Below are positions 27,819 through 36,855 of a DNA stretch of 64,000 nt, in pieces; within the stretch, counting starts at the first letter, position 1, and each line of letters opens with the position of its first letter. Source of the DNA: Vibrio proteolyticus NBRC 13287. GTDB lineage: Bacteria; Pseudomonadota; Gammaproteobacteria; Enterobacterales; Vibrionaceae. A program made the position numbers and the translations under genes. The stretch spans positions 496,001 to 560,000 of the forward strand of contig NZ_BATJ01000001.1 in assembly GCF_000467125.1 (NCBI RefSeq). The letters are read 5' to 3'. The notes under the pieces are model-generated. The model was given only the letters and a program-made list of their open reading frames with translations, made no database searches and was not told where the DNA came from.

Positions 27819-28724
27819 ATGTTTACAGGGATGCTGTTTATCTTTGCCCCGTTGGTGCTGGGGTATTTTATTGTCATATCTAACGCCAACCAACTGGCGC
27901 AAATCAATAAAACCACATCTTCTCTCATCTACGTCATACTGGCGTTGATGGGGCTGAGTTTGGCTGCACTGGACAATCTCAGCCATAACCTGCAAACCAT
28001 ACTTGAGTACACCGCGGTATTTTTTTCCGTCCTCGGCCTGTGCAATCTGGCAGCGCTCCCCTTAATTGACCGTTTTTTGCCTATTCAGACCGATGCCAGC
28101 CACACAAAACTCCCGTTATCGAGCATGGCTCTTGAATCTGCCAAGCTGATTCTGGTGGTCGGTGGTGGATTGCTTGCCGGTCTGGTAGCGCCGTTCGGCC
28201 TGCATTGGGTGGATACTGCCAGCGAGTGGATTTTGTTTGTATTGCTGTTTTTTATCGGCATTCAGCTTAGAAACAGTGGTCTGACCCTGCGCCAGATTCT
28301 GCTCAATAAACACGGGATGGTGATTGCCATGGTGATCATCGCCACCTCTTTGCTGGGCGGGCTGATCGCCGCCTGGGTTCTCGAGATTGATCCATACCGA
28401 GGCTTGGCCATGGCGTCCGGCTTTGGCTGGTACTCCTTGGCGGGCATACTGATGGGCGATGCGTTTGGTCCGGTATACGGCGGCGCCTCGTTCATGATTG
28501 AACTGCTGCGCGAACTTGTCGCTTTGGTGGTGATCCCGTTGCTGATTCGCAGCCAGCCGTGCACTGCCATCGGATACGCCGGAGCCACTGCAATGGACTT
28601 TACCCTGCCAGTCATTCAGACCACTGGTGGCGTGCGCTGTGTCCCGGTGGCTATCGTCAGTGGTTTTATCCTCAGCTTGCTGGTACCGATACTGATGCTG
28701 TTCTTTGTCTCTCTTGCAAGCTAG
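27819..28724 (+). CDS. lysO: LysO family lysine exporter
   Basis: Inner-membrane protein of the DUF340/LysO (YbjE) family. E. coli LysO exports L-lysine and toxic analogues. The 301 residues form about eight hydrophobic helices, with the family signatures GIQLRNSGLTLRQI, GFGWYSLAGILMGDAFGP and TAMDFTLPVIQTTGG. Ribosome site AAAGGA is seven bases from the ATG. It follows the HDOD gene by 33 bases. No lysine riboswitch is present upstream. Confidence 0.9.
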   Translation: MFTGMLFIFAPLVLGYFIVISNANQLAQINKTTSSLIYVILALMGLSLAALDNLSHNLQTILEYTAVFFSVLGLCNLAALPLIDRFLPIQTDASHTKLPLSSMALESAKLILVVGGGLLAGLVAPFGLHWVDTASEWILFVLLFFIGIQLRNSGLTLRQILLNKHGMVIAMVIIATSLLGGLIAAWVLEIDPYRGLAMASGFGWYSLAGILMGDAFGPVYGGASFMIELLRELVALVVIPLLIRSQPCTAIGYAGATAMDFTLPVIQTTGGVRCVPVAIVSGFILSLLVPILMLFFVSLAS

Positions 28725-28857
28725 ATCGCAGGAAAGTATCACTATTTCCTCTAGAATTGCGCTCAAATAATAACAACAGTAGGGAAAAGTAATGTTTCCG
28801 GAACACGATATGTCCGGCCTTTACGCCCCACTTCAGCTTAAGAAAAAAGGAAAGATT

Positions 28858-29370
28858 ATGAAACGCTTACTGGTTGCGGCTCTGCTTAGTGCCACATCGT
28901 CAATGGCGATGGCGGCAGACAATGCGTGTCTGTCCAAGAAATACGATGCGTACGTGGATGCCTCAATGACTTGGTATCAGGATCTGGCCAAACTGACGGC
29001 GGAAAAGTACCCGGAGTTGAAAGAAGTCAGCGACTGGTTCCTGCAAGGTCGTGAGCATCACTTTGAACTCAACCGCGCAGCCGTGAAATATTACCTCGAC
29101 AACGATCCGTCTAAAGTCGCGACCGAGCGAGCGGTAGAAGCCTGGCTAAAGCTGGATCAGCAGGATATTAAAGTCTTAGCCTCACGCAGTGATGAACTGG
29201 GTAAGATCGCCAAAATCACCTACGATGATCGCCAGTCCAAACCACACAGCCAGAATTATGATTTGCGCAGCGCGTTTGCTGAGCTGCTCAGTCATCCAAA
29301 ACAAATTGACCCTGCTCTCCAGCGCTACAATCAGGCGATTGCAAAAGCTGAAACTATCCAGTGTCAATAG
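28858..29370 (+). CDS. Periplasmic protein of unknown function
   Basis: 170 residues. Signal peptide KRLLVAALLSATSSMAMAA, then a mature helical domain of about 150 residues with two cysteines, one near the start (NACLSKKYD) and one at the end (IQCQ), which could form a disulphide linking the termini. ATG at 28858 is chosen because AAAGGAAAG precedes it and it begins the signal peptide; upstream in-frame codons lack both. No family was recognised. A terminator follows. Confidence 0.8.
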   Translation: MKRLLVAALLSATSSMAMAADNACLSKKYDAYVDASMTWYQDLAKLTAEKYPELKEVSDWFLQGREHHFELNRAAVKYYLDNDPSKVATERAVEAWLKLDQQDIKVLASRSDELGKIAKITYDDRQSKPHSQNYDLRSAFAELLSHPKQIDPALQRYNQAIAKAETIQCQ

Positions 29371-29408
29371 CAGCACAGGCCAAGCGTCAGTCGCACCACT
29401 CAATTAAG

Positions 29409-29434
29409 ACGGGACTTTAGTCCCGTTTTCGTTT
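29409..29434 (+). terminator. Intrinsic terminator after the periplasmic protein gene
   Basis: ACGGGAC / GTCCCGT stem with a TTTA loop and TTTTCGTTT behind it. Confidence 0.85.
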
Positions 29435-29477
29435 AGATTGTCCCGCTCGCAACTGAAGAAAAATAAACACTAGCTGT

Positions 29478-31124
29478 ATGGTATCAGAACAGAAAACGGC
29501 GGACGTGAGCTTCGAGAGCCTGCTCCGAATCTTCACCATTCCCGAAGGGCCAGATTCCACACTGACCAAAATCGAAGAGAAATTATCGCAGAACCTGAAT
29601 GTGTTCTTGCGCGATCATATTGTTGCCGAAGAAAAGCCACTGCGTGACATCGAGAAGGATTTCGCCTACGCCACCATTCCCGAGCAACCCTCTTTTGTCT
29701 CTGACCATACGCAGCACCTGCTGGATACACTGGTGTCTCACTCAGTCCACACGTCTGCCCCCAGCTTTATCGGTCACATGACCTCCGCGCTGCCCTATTT
29801 TTTGATGCCACTATCAAAAATCATGATTGCGCTCAATCAGAACCTGGTCAAAATCGAAACCTCCAAAGCCTTTACGCCGTTAGAGCGTCAGGTTCTGGGT
29901 ATGCTACACCGTTTGATTTATACCCAGGATGAGGAATTTTATGCGCAGTGGATGCACAGCGCCGAGCACTCTTTAGGTGCATTCTGCTCCGGCGGTACCA
30001 TCGCGAATATCACGGCATTATGGGTGGCACGCAACAACGCCTTAAAAGCCGATGGCGAGTTCCTGGGGGTTGAAAAAGAAGGCCTGTTCCGTGCGCTGAA
30101 ACATTACGGCTATGAAGGTCTGGCGATCGTGGTTTCTGAACGGGGTCATTATTCGCTGAAAAAAGCGACGGACGTACTGGGCATTGGACAGCAGGGCCTG
30201 ATTGCCGTTGACACAGACGAACATAACCGGATCAAACCGGCAGCGCTGCAAGCGACGTTGAAGCAGTTAAAGTCTGACAAGATCCTGCCGTTCGCGGTTG
30301 TTGGCGTCGCTGGCACCACTGAAACGGGCAATATTGATCCACTCAGAGAAATCGCTGAGATCTGCTCTGACGAAGGTTGTCATTTCCACGTTGATGCGGC
30401 ATGGGGCGGCGCGACTTTAATGTCCAATACCTACCGCCGCTTATTGGATGGCATCGAACTGGCCGATTCTGTCACCATCGATGCCCACAAACAACTCTAT
30501 ATTCCTATGGGTGCCGGCATGGTGTTATTCAAAGATCCCAATGCCATGCAGGCCATTGAGCACCACGCGCAATACATATTACGCAAAGGCTCAAAAGATC
30601 TGGGCAGCCACACTCTGGAAGGGTCGCGCTCCGGTATGGCGATGCTGGTTTACGCAGCCATGCACATTATCAGCCGTCCGGGTTATGAATTGCTGATTGA
30701 TCAGAGCATCAACAAAGCCCGCTATTTTGCCGATTTGATTAAACAGCAAGCTGACTTTGAACTGGTTTCCGAGCCTGAGCTGTGTCTGCTGACGTACCGC
30801 TATCTGCCAGAAAATGCTTGTCAGGCAATGCAAATCGCTGACAAAGAAGATAAACTGGCGTTAAATGAATTGCTCAACGAACTCACCCAGTTTGTCCAAA
30901 AGCGCCAGCGAGAAACCGGTAAAACGTTCGTTTCGCGCACCCGCCTGAATCCAGCACGCTGGGATCGACTGAATACCATCGTATTCCGGGTAGTTCTGGC
31001 CAATCCGCTGACCACGGACGACATTCTGCAATCGGTACTGGATGAGCAACGTGAGATCGTGCAACAAGCCCCGAATCTGATGGCCAGCATCCACACATTG
31101 TGTCAACGCATCCTAAACGGCTAG
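29478..31124 (+). CDS. panP: Pyridoxal-dependent aspartate 1-decarboxylase PanP
   Basis: Group II PLP decarboxylase that makes beta-alanine from aspartate for pantothenate and CoA synthesis. Vibrios use PanP where many bacteria use pyruvoyl PanD. The 548 residues are of the GAD/DDC superfamily: SFIGHMTSALPYFLMPL near the N-terminus, FCSGGTIANITALW for PLP phosphate, HVDAAWGGA, and the PLP-lysine motif DAHKQLYIPMGAGM. Older annotation would call it glutamate decarboxylase. Assignment to PanP rests on its size, start region and vibrio neighbourhood (next to hexR). Confidence 0.9.
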   Translation: MVSEQKTADVSFESLLRIFTIPEGPDSTLTKIEEKLSQNLNVFLRDHIVAEEKPLRDIEKDFAYATIPEQPSFVSDHTQHLLDTLVSHSVHTSAPSFIGHMTSALPYFLMPLSKIMIALNQNLVKIETSKAFTPLERQVLGMLHRLIYTQDEEFYAQWMHSAEHSLGAFCSGGTIANITALWVARNNALKADGEFLGVEKEGLFRALKHYGYEGLAIVVSERGHYSLKKATDVLGIGQQGLIAVDTDEHNRIKPAALQATLKQLKSDKILPFAVVGVAGTTETGNIDPLREIAEICSDEGCHFHVDAAWGGATLMSNTYRRLLDGIELADSVTIDAHKQLYIPMGAGMVLFKDPNAMQAIEHHAQYILRKGSKDLGSHTLEGSRSGMAMLVYAAMHIISRPGYELLIDQSINKARYFADLIKQQADFELVSEPELCLLTYRYLPENACQAMQIADKEDKLALNELLNELTQFVQKRQRETGKTFVSRTRLNPARWDRLNTIVFRVVLANPLTTDDILQSVLDEQREIVQQAPNLMASIHTLCQRILNG

Positions 31125-31435
31125 ACCTTTCGATGAACAGCGAAATGAAATTTTCTTTCGTTTTGCTGTAATTCATCCATCATTAATCGTCTTTTTTATC
31201 TTTAAAATTGCTGATTTTTGGCTGAATTCTGTAGTTTTACCGAAATTTTGTTTGAGGCTTGTCATATTCTCACTAATTGATGTCGAGAAATGTTACTGTA
31301 TCAATCATCGTTAGGTTTATACTCAACTTATGGCGTTGGCTACCAAATGCCTTACTGGAAGTCGATTATTTCCCCCATGCATGATTGGGTTTCAGGTATG
31401 GCCAATGAAATGTGCTCTATACCCTCGTGAACACT
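31125..31435. other. Intergenic region between panP and hexR
   Basis: 311 bases, AT-rich. It holds the hairpin at 31137-31169 and presumably the hexR promoter. No HexR-type palindrome (TGTAAT...ATTACA) was found, so autoregulation by the usual box is not evident. Confidence 0.5.
31137..31169 (+). terminator. Hairpin after panP, possible terminator
   Basis: ACAGCGAAATGAAA pairs with TTTCGTTTTGCTGT across a five-base loop (14 bp including two G-T wobbles). No T run follows, so it may stabilise the 3' end rather than terminate. Confidence 0.4.
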
Positions 31436-32290
31436 ATGAATACATTAGAAAAAATCCAAAAGAACCTGGAAAATTTCAGTAAGTCTGAGCGCAAGGTTGC
31501 GGAAGTGATCATGGCATCACCTCAGACTGCTATTCACTCGAGCATTGCGACACTGGCTAAAATGGCCGATGTCAGTGAGCCGACTGTTAACCGTTTCTGC
31601 CGCCGCCTGGATACTAAAGGTTTCCCAGATTTCAAACTGCACCTGGCTCAAAGCCTGGCCAACGGGACACCTTATGTAAACCGTAACGTTGAAGAAGACG
31701 ACGGACCGGATGCGTACACACACAAGATTTTCGAATCGACGATGGCGTGCCTGGACGTGGCGAAAAATAGCCTGGATCCAATGCAGGTTAATCGCGCAGT
31801 CGATCTGCTGACGCAAGCAAAACGCATTTCGTTCTTTGGTCTGGGCGCATCGTCCGCAGTGGCCAAAGATGCGCAGAATAAGTTTATCCGTTTCAACATC
31901 CCCATCACATGCTTTGAAGATATCGTGATGCAGCGTATGAGCTGTATTAACTGTACCGATAACGATGTGATTGTGTTGATTTCACATACTGGCCGCACCA
32001 AGAGCCTCGTGGAGATCGCTCATCTGGCACGTGAAAATGGTGCAACGGTAATTGCTATCACGGCAAAAGACTCGCCTTTGGATAAGGCTAGCTCGTTGTC
32101 GATTTCACTCGATGTACCGGAAGATACTGACGTGTACATGCCAATGGCCAGTCGTGTCGTACAGATGACGGTAATTGATGTGCTCGCGACGGGCTTTACG
32201 CTGCGCCGTGGCACCGGGTTTCGTGAGAACCTCAAGCGGGTAAAAGAAGCGCTGAAAGACTCACGCTACGACAAGCTGTCGCATTTCTAA
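31436..32290 (+). CDS. hexR: HexR, RpiR-family regulator of central carbon metabolism
   Basis: Transcription factor that binds 2-keto-3-deoxy-6-phosphogluconate and controls glucose and central carbon genes in many gammaproteobacteria. The 284 residues have an RpiR helix-turn-helix (IATLAKMADVSEPTVNRFCRRL) and a SIS sugar-phosphate domain (FFGLGASSAVAKDAQNKF, SHTGRTKSLVEIA). ATG at 31436 (MNTLEKIQKNL) matches the start of known HexR proteins; an upstream in-frame GTG at 31412 is less likely. Confidence 0.95.
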   Translation: MNTLEKIQKNLENFSKSERKVAEVIMASPQTAIHSSIATLAKMADVSEPTVNRFCRRLDTKGFPDFKLHLAQSLANGTPYVNRNVEEDDGPDAYTHKIFESTMACLDVAKNSLDPMQVNRAVDLLTQAKRISFFGLGASSAVAKDAQNKFIRFNIPITCFEDIVMQRMSCINCTDNDVIVLISHTGRTKSLVEIAHLARENGATVIAITAKDSPLDKASSLSISLDVPEDTDVYMPMASRVVQMTVIDVLATGFTLRRGTGFRENLKRVKEALKDSRYDKLSHF

Positions 32291-32311
32291 ACGCACGCAT
32301 AAATTGATCCC

Positions 32312-32337
32312 AACGGAGCCTAAAGGCTCCGTTTTTT
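32312..32337 (+). terminator. Intrinsic terminator after hexR
   Basis: AACGGAGCC / GGCTCCGTT with a TAAA loop and a T run of six. Confidence 0.92.
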
Positions 32338-32890
32338 ATCGCGTGATTTGCGGACTTTCACTCCCCACGACCCTCACCTCTCCCGAGTTCGGGCCGAGCG
32401 ACAGCCGGTCGCATTGCGCCTGACAGCAACAGACCTGCTGCAGAATGTACACTAAGCGCTCCTGATTAAGTGGCAGCGGATTCCCTTTGATGGCTACCGA
32501 CTTCAGTGCATCTTTGGCAACTTGCTCAAATGAAGTGGTACACACGCTAAACGTGCTCAACGGCGGTAAATCCAACGCAGCCAGTGTCCGCTCAACCCAA
32601 AGCACGCCATCTGCTGGCTTGGCATCGCTGCGCTCGCAAAGTAGCTGCGCCATTTTTTGATACCGCATCACAACGTCCTGGCGACCGGCTTCCGATGCCG
32701 CTGCAATGTTCTCACGCATCACATGGGGCGCTAATCTGGCGGTAATCACACTGTGAGGGGCACGAAGCTTGCCACCCAGCGCAGAAGCAAGGCCATGGGC
32801 AGCGCCCAGTTTGGCGTTGGTGATCGACAAAGACGATGCCAGCACTCCCTCACCAAAGAGAATTCGGGTGGCGGTCATAAACTGAAACAT
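32336..32890 (-). pseudogene. Iron-containing alcohol dehydrogenase with a large in-frame internal deletion
   Basis: 184 residues. The first 24 (TATRILFGEGVLASSL) are the normal N-terminus of a group III Fe-alcohol dehydrogenase. Residue 25 onward (NAKLGAAHGLASALGG, then LRAPHSVITARLAPHVMREN) is the C-terminal iron-binding domain, normally found about 220-240 residues later. The Rossmann-type NAD-binding part and the first two iron ligands (Asp, His) are missing; the later His ligands in AAHGLA and APHSV are kept. The frame is intact across the join, near 32818. Full-length relatives have about 380-390 residues. It cannot be an active dehydrogenase and is best seen as a degrading remnant. Confidence 0.82.
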
Positions 32891-33158
32891 AACCTGTTCC
32901 CCTAAGTGGAATATGAACTGTGACTACTTTGCCTTGTTACACCACAAAAATATTTGACCTTGGTATCTATGTGGTTATAACCCCTATTTTAAACACGGTT
33001 TTCTGCGACACATCACACCGTATCCAGGCCATGAATCGCCTGGCTGAACACTTTGCAATCAATAGAGCCTGCCTATCAAAGCAAGAGGTAAATGTTGCTT
33101 TATTTCCGTATTTGGATAAGGCATAGTTGTCGCTAATAGAATAAAGGAGAAAGTTAAT

Positions 33159-33422
33159 ATGTTCGTAGTTATCTTCGGTCGCCCGGCTTGCCCATACTGT
33201 GTACGCGCAAAAGAGCATGCAGAAACTCTGAAAGCGAAACGTGACGACTTCAACTACCGTTATGTCGATATCCACGCAGAAGGCATCAGCAAAGCTGATC
33301 TGGAAAAGACTGTAGGTAAACCAGTAGAAACTGTGCCTCAGATCTTCATCGACCAACAGCACATCGGTGGTTGCGACGATTTCGAAGCTTACGCGAAAGA
33401 AAACCTTGGTCTGTTCGATTAA
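33159..33422 (+). CDS. grxA: Glutaredoxin 1
   Basis: 87-residue glutathione-dependent thiol reductase that serves ribonucleotide reductase and other proteins. Active site CPYC in FGRPACPYCVRAKEHAE, with the TVPQIFIDQQHIGGCDDF glutathione-binding segment. A strong ribosome site AAAGGAGAAA precedes the ATG. It is followed by ybjL, as in E. coli where the two genes are also neighbours. A promoter should lie in the 268-base gap before it, which otherwise holds no supported gene. Confidence 0.96.
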   Translation: MFVVIFGRPACPYCVRAKEHAETLKAKRDDFNYRYVDIHAEGISKADLEKTVGKPVETVPQIFIDQQHIGGCDDFEAYAKENLGLFD

Positions 33423-33441
33423 TTGACAAGATTCTCACAAG

Positions 33442-33464
33442 CCCGCTATTTCAGCGGGTTTTTT
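33442..33464 (+). terminator. Intrinsic terminator after grxA
   Basis: CCCGCT / AGCGGG six-bp stem with an ATTTC loop and six T residues. Confidence 0.85.
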
Positions 33465-33590
33465 GTATTTGTCAGGAAAGTGGAACTAATAATAAATTTA
33501 AAAAAATTTCACTTATCTTTTGGTAAGATTCAGATACAATTCGCAAACTTAACCTACTCCCCTCACTGGCACATTTAATAGAGCCGAGCC

Positions 33591-35273
33591 GTGAATATTG
33601 ACGTCGTACACTTGCTTGAACAAAACCCCATCCTTCTAATCTTTGTTGTATTAGCGATAGGCCTCGCCTTCGGAAAAATACGTTTCGGAAACCTGCAACT
33701 GGGTAACTCCATTGGTGTCCTGATCACATCGCTGATCATGGGACATTTGGGTTTCTCGTTTAGCTCTGATGCACTGGCTATCGGCTTTATGCTGTTTATC
33801 TATTGTGTGGGCATTGAGGCCGGACCCAACTTCTTCGGTATCTTTTTCCGAGACGGGAAACATTACTTTATCCTCAGTATGGTCGTGCTGGTTACCGCAG
33901 TGTCGATCACCTACTTCTCCAGCCACTTCCTCGGACTCGACTTTGGTCTTTCCGCCGGTATGATGGCGGGGGCTCTGACCTCCACCCCGGTGCTGGTTGG
34001 TGCTCAGGATGCGCTGAACTCCGGACTCGCCACCATCCCGCACTCGATGGATTTCGACCTGGTGATGGAAAACTTATCTGTTGGTTATGCCATGGCGTAT
34101 CTGATCGGTTTGATCAGTATGATCATGTTCGCCAAACTGCTGCCCAGGCTACAAAAGCAGAATCTGTCTGATTCCGCGCAGCAGATAGCGCAAGAGCGAG
34201 GCCTCGGTAGCTCAGGCCAGCGCAAAGTCTACCTGCCGATCATCCGCGCCTATCGTGCTGGCCCGGAACTTATCGACTGGACCGACGGTAAAAACTTGCG
34301 TGAGCTGGGCATCTATCGTCAAACTGGCTGCTACATTGAACGGATTCGCCGTAACGGCATTCTGGCCCACCCTGACGGTGACGCAATTCTTCAGGAAGGC
34401 GATGAGATTGCGCTGGTGGGTTTCCCGGACAGCCACGCTCGTCTTGATCCGAGTTTTCGTAACGGCAAAGAAGTGTTCGACCGAAACTTGCTCGACCTGC
34501 GCATCGTCGAAGAAGAAATCGTTGTCAAAAGCGACTCGATGGCCGGTAAACGTCTGTCTGATCTGAATCTGTCCGAATACGGTTGTTTCCTTAACCGTGT
34601 GGTGCGTGCACAAATCGAAATGCCGATGGATCAAGATATCGTGCTGGCAAAAGGTGATGTGCTACAAGTCAGTGGTGAGAAAAGCCGGGTACATGGCCTG
34701 GCCGAACGGATCGGCTTTATCTCAATCCATAGTCAGATGGCAGACTTACTCGCCTTCTGCAGCTTCTTTATTCTCGGGCTACTGTTTGGTCTGATTACCA
34801 TGACGTTCGGCCAGGTGTCTTTTGGCCTGGGTAACGCTGTCGGGCTATTGTTGTCCGGGATCACGCTTGGTTTCTTGAGAGCTAACCACCCCACCTTCGG
34901 TTATGTCCCTCAGGGGGCACTGAACATGGTGAAAGACCTCGGCCTGATGTTTTTCATGTCCGGTATTGGCCTCAGTGCGGGTGGCAAAATGTTCGAACAT
35001 CTGGCGCAAGTGGGGCCACAGGTCATCGGCATCGCCTTCTTAGTCAGTGTCGTCCCGGTTGCGCTGGCGTATCTGGTTGGCGCCTACATCCTTAAGATGA
35101 ACCGCGCATTGTTGTTCGGTGCCATCATCGGTGCACGTACCTGTGCCCCGGCCATGGACATTGTGAACGACTACGCCAAATCAACCATCCCGGCACTGGG
35201 TTACGCGGGAACATATGCCATCGCCAACATTTTGATGACCTTAGCCGGTACGGTACTGATCATCCTCAGTTGA
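33591..35273 (+). CDS. ybjL: YbjL family putative transporter (AspT/YidE/YbjL antiporter duplication family)
   Basis: 560-residue inner-membrane protein with the typical two-part layout: a hydrophobic half (residues 1-190, ending near the GAQDALNSG loop), two TrkA-C-like regulatory domains in the middle (about 210-380), and a second hydrophobic half (about 385-560). The duplicated signature is [18 protein letters not shown] in the first half and [18 protein letters not shown] in the second, with [15 protein letters not shown] and [10 protein letters not shown]. The substrate is unknown. GTG start. The length equals E. coli YbjL. Confidence 0.92.
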   Translation: MNIDVVHLLEQNPILLIFVVLAIGLAFGKIRFGNLQLGNSIGVLITSLIMGHLGFSFSSDALAIGFMLFIYCVGIEAGPNFFGIFFRDGKHYFILSMVVLVTAVSITYFSSHFLGLDFGLSAGMMAGALTSTPVLVGAQDALNSGLATIPHSMDFDLVMENLSVGYAMAYLIGLISMIMFAKLLPRLQKQNLSDSAQQIAQERGLGSSGQRKVYLPIIRAYRAGPELIDWTDGKNLRELGIYRQTGCYIERIRRNGILAHPDGDAILQEGDEIALVGFPDSHARLDPSFRNGKEVFDRNLLDLRIVEEEIVVKSDSMAGKRLSDLNLSEYGCFLNRVVRAQIEMPMDQDIVLAKGDVLQVSGEKSRVHGLAERIGFISIHSQMADLLAFCSFFILGLLFGLITMTFGQVSFGLGNAVGLLLSGITLGFLRANHPTFGYVPQGALNMVKDLGLMFFMSGIGLSAGGKMFEHLAQVGPQVIGIAFLVSVVPVALAYLVGAYILKMNRALLFGAIIGARTCAPAMDIVNDYAKSTIPALGYAGTYAIANILMTLAGTVLIILS

Positions 35274-35295
35274 TCGGTGTGCAGACTCCAAGACT

Positions 35296-35325
35296 AAAAA
35301 AGGCGCTCTACGGAGCGCCTTTTTG
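35296..35325. terminator. Bidirectional terminator between ybjL and fabV
   Basis: AAAAAGGCGCTC / GAGCGCCTTTTT with a TACG loop, with A and T runs on both sides. Confidence 0.9.
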
Positions 35326-35342
35326 TTTCACCGAATCTGTGA

Positions 35343-36545
35343 TTACAGGTTGATGAAGTTGGTTTCAACGGCTGGATTCACGTCTGCGTCGTAATCCACA
35401 CCTTCGACACCAAAGCCGAACAGCTTAAGGAACTCTTCTTTGTATTCCACGTAATCTGTCAGCTCTTTGATGTTTTCACTGGTGATCTGTGGCCACAGGT
35501 TGCGACAGTGCTGTTGAATGTCATCACGCAGTTCCCAATCATCCAGACGCAGACGGTTTTTGTCATCCACTTCCGGCGCGCTGCCATCCTCTTTGTACAG
35601 ACGCTGGCTGAACATGCGGTAGATCTGCTCCATACACCCTTCGTGTACGCCTTCTTCACGCATTTTCTTGAATACCATCGCGATGTACAGTGGCATAACA
35701 GGAATTGCCGAGCTCGCCTGAGTGACAACCGATTTCAGTACCGCTACGTTAGCGCTGCCGCCGATAGCCGAAAGCTTGTCGCTAAGTTCTGTTGCGGCGC
35801 GATCCAGGTCCATCTTCGCACGGCCTAGTGCACCATCCCAGTAGATAGGCCAGGTCAGTTCAGTACCGATGTAGCTGTAAGCAACGGTTTTACAACCTTC
35901 TGCCAGAACACCTGCGTCAGACAGCGCATTAATCCACAATTCCCAGTCCTGACCACCCATTACTGTAATGGTGTCTTCGATTTCTTGCTCAGTAGCTGGT
36001 TCTACGCTGGCTTCAATGATCACATCTTTGTTGGTGTCAACCGCCGTTGAAGTGTACGTTTCACCAATCGGTTTTAATGATGAACGAATCAGTTCACCGG
36101 TTTCCGGCATCTTACGCACTGGTGAAGCCAGTGAGTACACCACCATATCAATCTGGCCCAGATCTTCTTTAATCAGATCCACGACTTTCTGTTTTGCTTC
36201 ATGGGAGAAAGCATCGCCGTTGACGCTTTTCGCGTACAGGCCTTCTTCATGCGCCAGCTTTTCAAATGCAGCCGCATTATAGAAACCAGCGGTACCTGGT
36301 TTTTTCTCTGTGCCTTCTTTTTCGAAAAACACACCAATGGTTGAAGCACCGCCACCAAATGCCGCAGCGATACGTGAGGATAAACCGTAACCACTTGACG
36401 CACCGACCACCAGTACACGCTTTGGCGCGTTTTTGATTGGGCCTTGTGCTTTCGTGTAAGCAATTTGTTCTTTTACGTTTGCTTCACAACCCACCGGGTG
36501 AGTTGTGGTACAGATAAATCCGCGAATTCTAGGTTTGATGATCAT
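35343..36545 (-). CDS. fabV: Enoyl-ACP reductase FabV
   Basis: NADH-dependent enoyl-[acyl carrier protein] reductase, last step of each fatty-acid elongation cycle. FabV is naturally insensitive to triclosan. The 400 residues have the FabV start [20 protein letters not shown], the cofactor-binding [20 protein letters not shown], and the catalytic Y-x8-K ([10 protein letters not shown]). ATG at 36545 is preferred to an in-frame TTG at 36551, with AAGGAA upstream. Type strain FabV came from V. cholerae. It is a single gene with its own terminator. Confidence 0.97.
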   Translation of the reverse strand: MIIKPRIRGFICTTTHPVGCEANVKEQIAYTKAQGPIKNAPKRVLVVGASSGYGLSSRIAAAFGGGASTIGVFFEKEGTEKKPGTAGFYNAAAFEKLAHEEGLYAKSVNGDAFSHEAKQKVVDLIKEDLGQIDMVVYSLASPVRKMPETGELIRSSLKPIGETYTSTAVDTNKDVIIEASVEPATEQEIEDTITVMGGQDWELWINALSDAGVLAEGCKTVAYSYIGTELTWPIYWDGALGRAKMDLDRAATELSDKLSAIGGSANVAVLKSVVTQASSAIPVMPLYIAMVFKKMREEGVHEGCMEQIYRMFSQRLYKEDGSAPEVDDKNRLRLDDWELRDDIQQHCRNLWPQITSENIKELTDYVEYKEEFLKLFGFGVEGVDYDADVNPAVETNFINL

Positions 36546-36855
36546 ATTCAACTTCCTTAAAAAATCCCCGCTAGGATAAAAGGTTCGACACGAAATCTCA
36601 TCTAATTTCTGTAAATTTGCTCAGAAATAGCAAGTGGTTGGAGCACTTTAATCCGGATTCGTGTCCCCACCCAGAGCTTTTCCGCCCAGTATAGACAGCT
36701 TTGTCAGCTCTGGTGACCGGTTTGTGTTCAAGCAACATGTTTATTTTTTGATCGCCGCTTCCAAAAAATAGGTGTTGTTACTGATTTTATTCAAATATTC
36801 ACATTCATGTGCCAGATTGGTTTGGCAACAATAATAATCAACGTAAGGATATACT
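36546..36855. other. Divergent promoter region of fabV and the nuclease gene
   Basis: 310 bases with no open frame and no terminator. No fatty-acid regulator box was recognised close to fabV. Confidence 0.5.

Noticed and set aside
31125..31435. HexR autoregulatory box
   Set aside because: Searched for TGTAAT...ATTACA palindromes; only half sites were found.
32920..33126. 68-residue frame upstream of grxA
   Set aside because: No ribosome site, no recognisable domain, and composition unlike the neighbours. Treated as leader.
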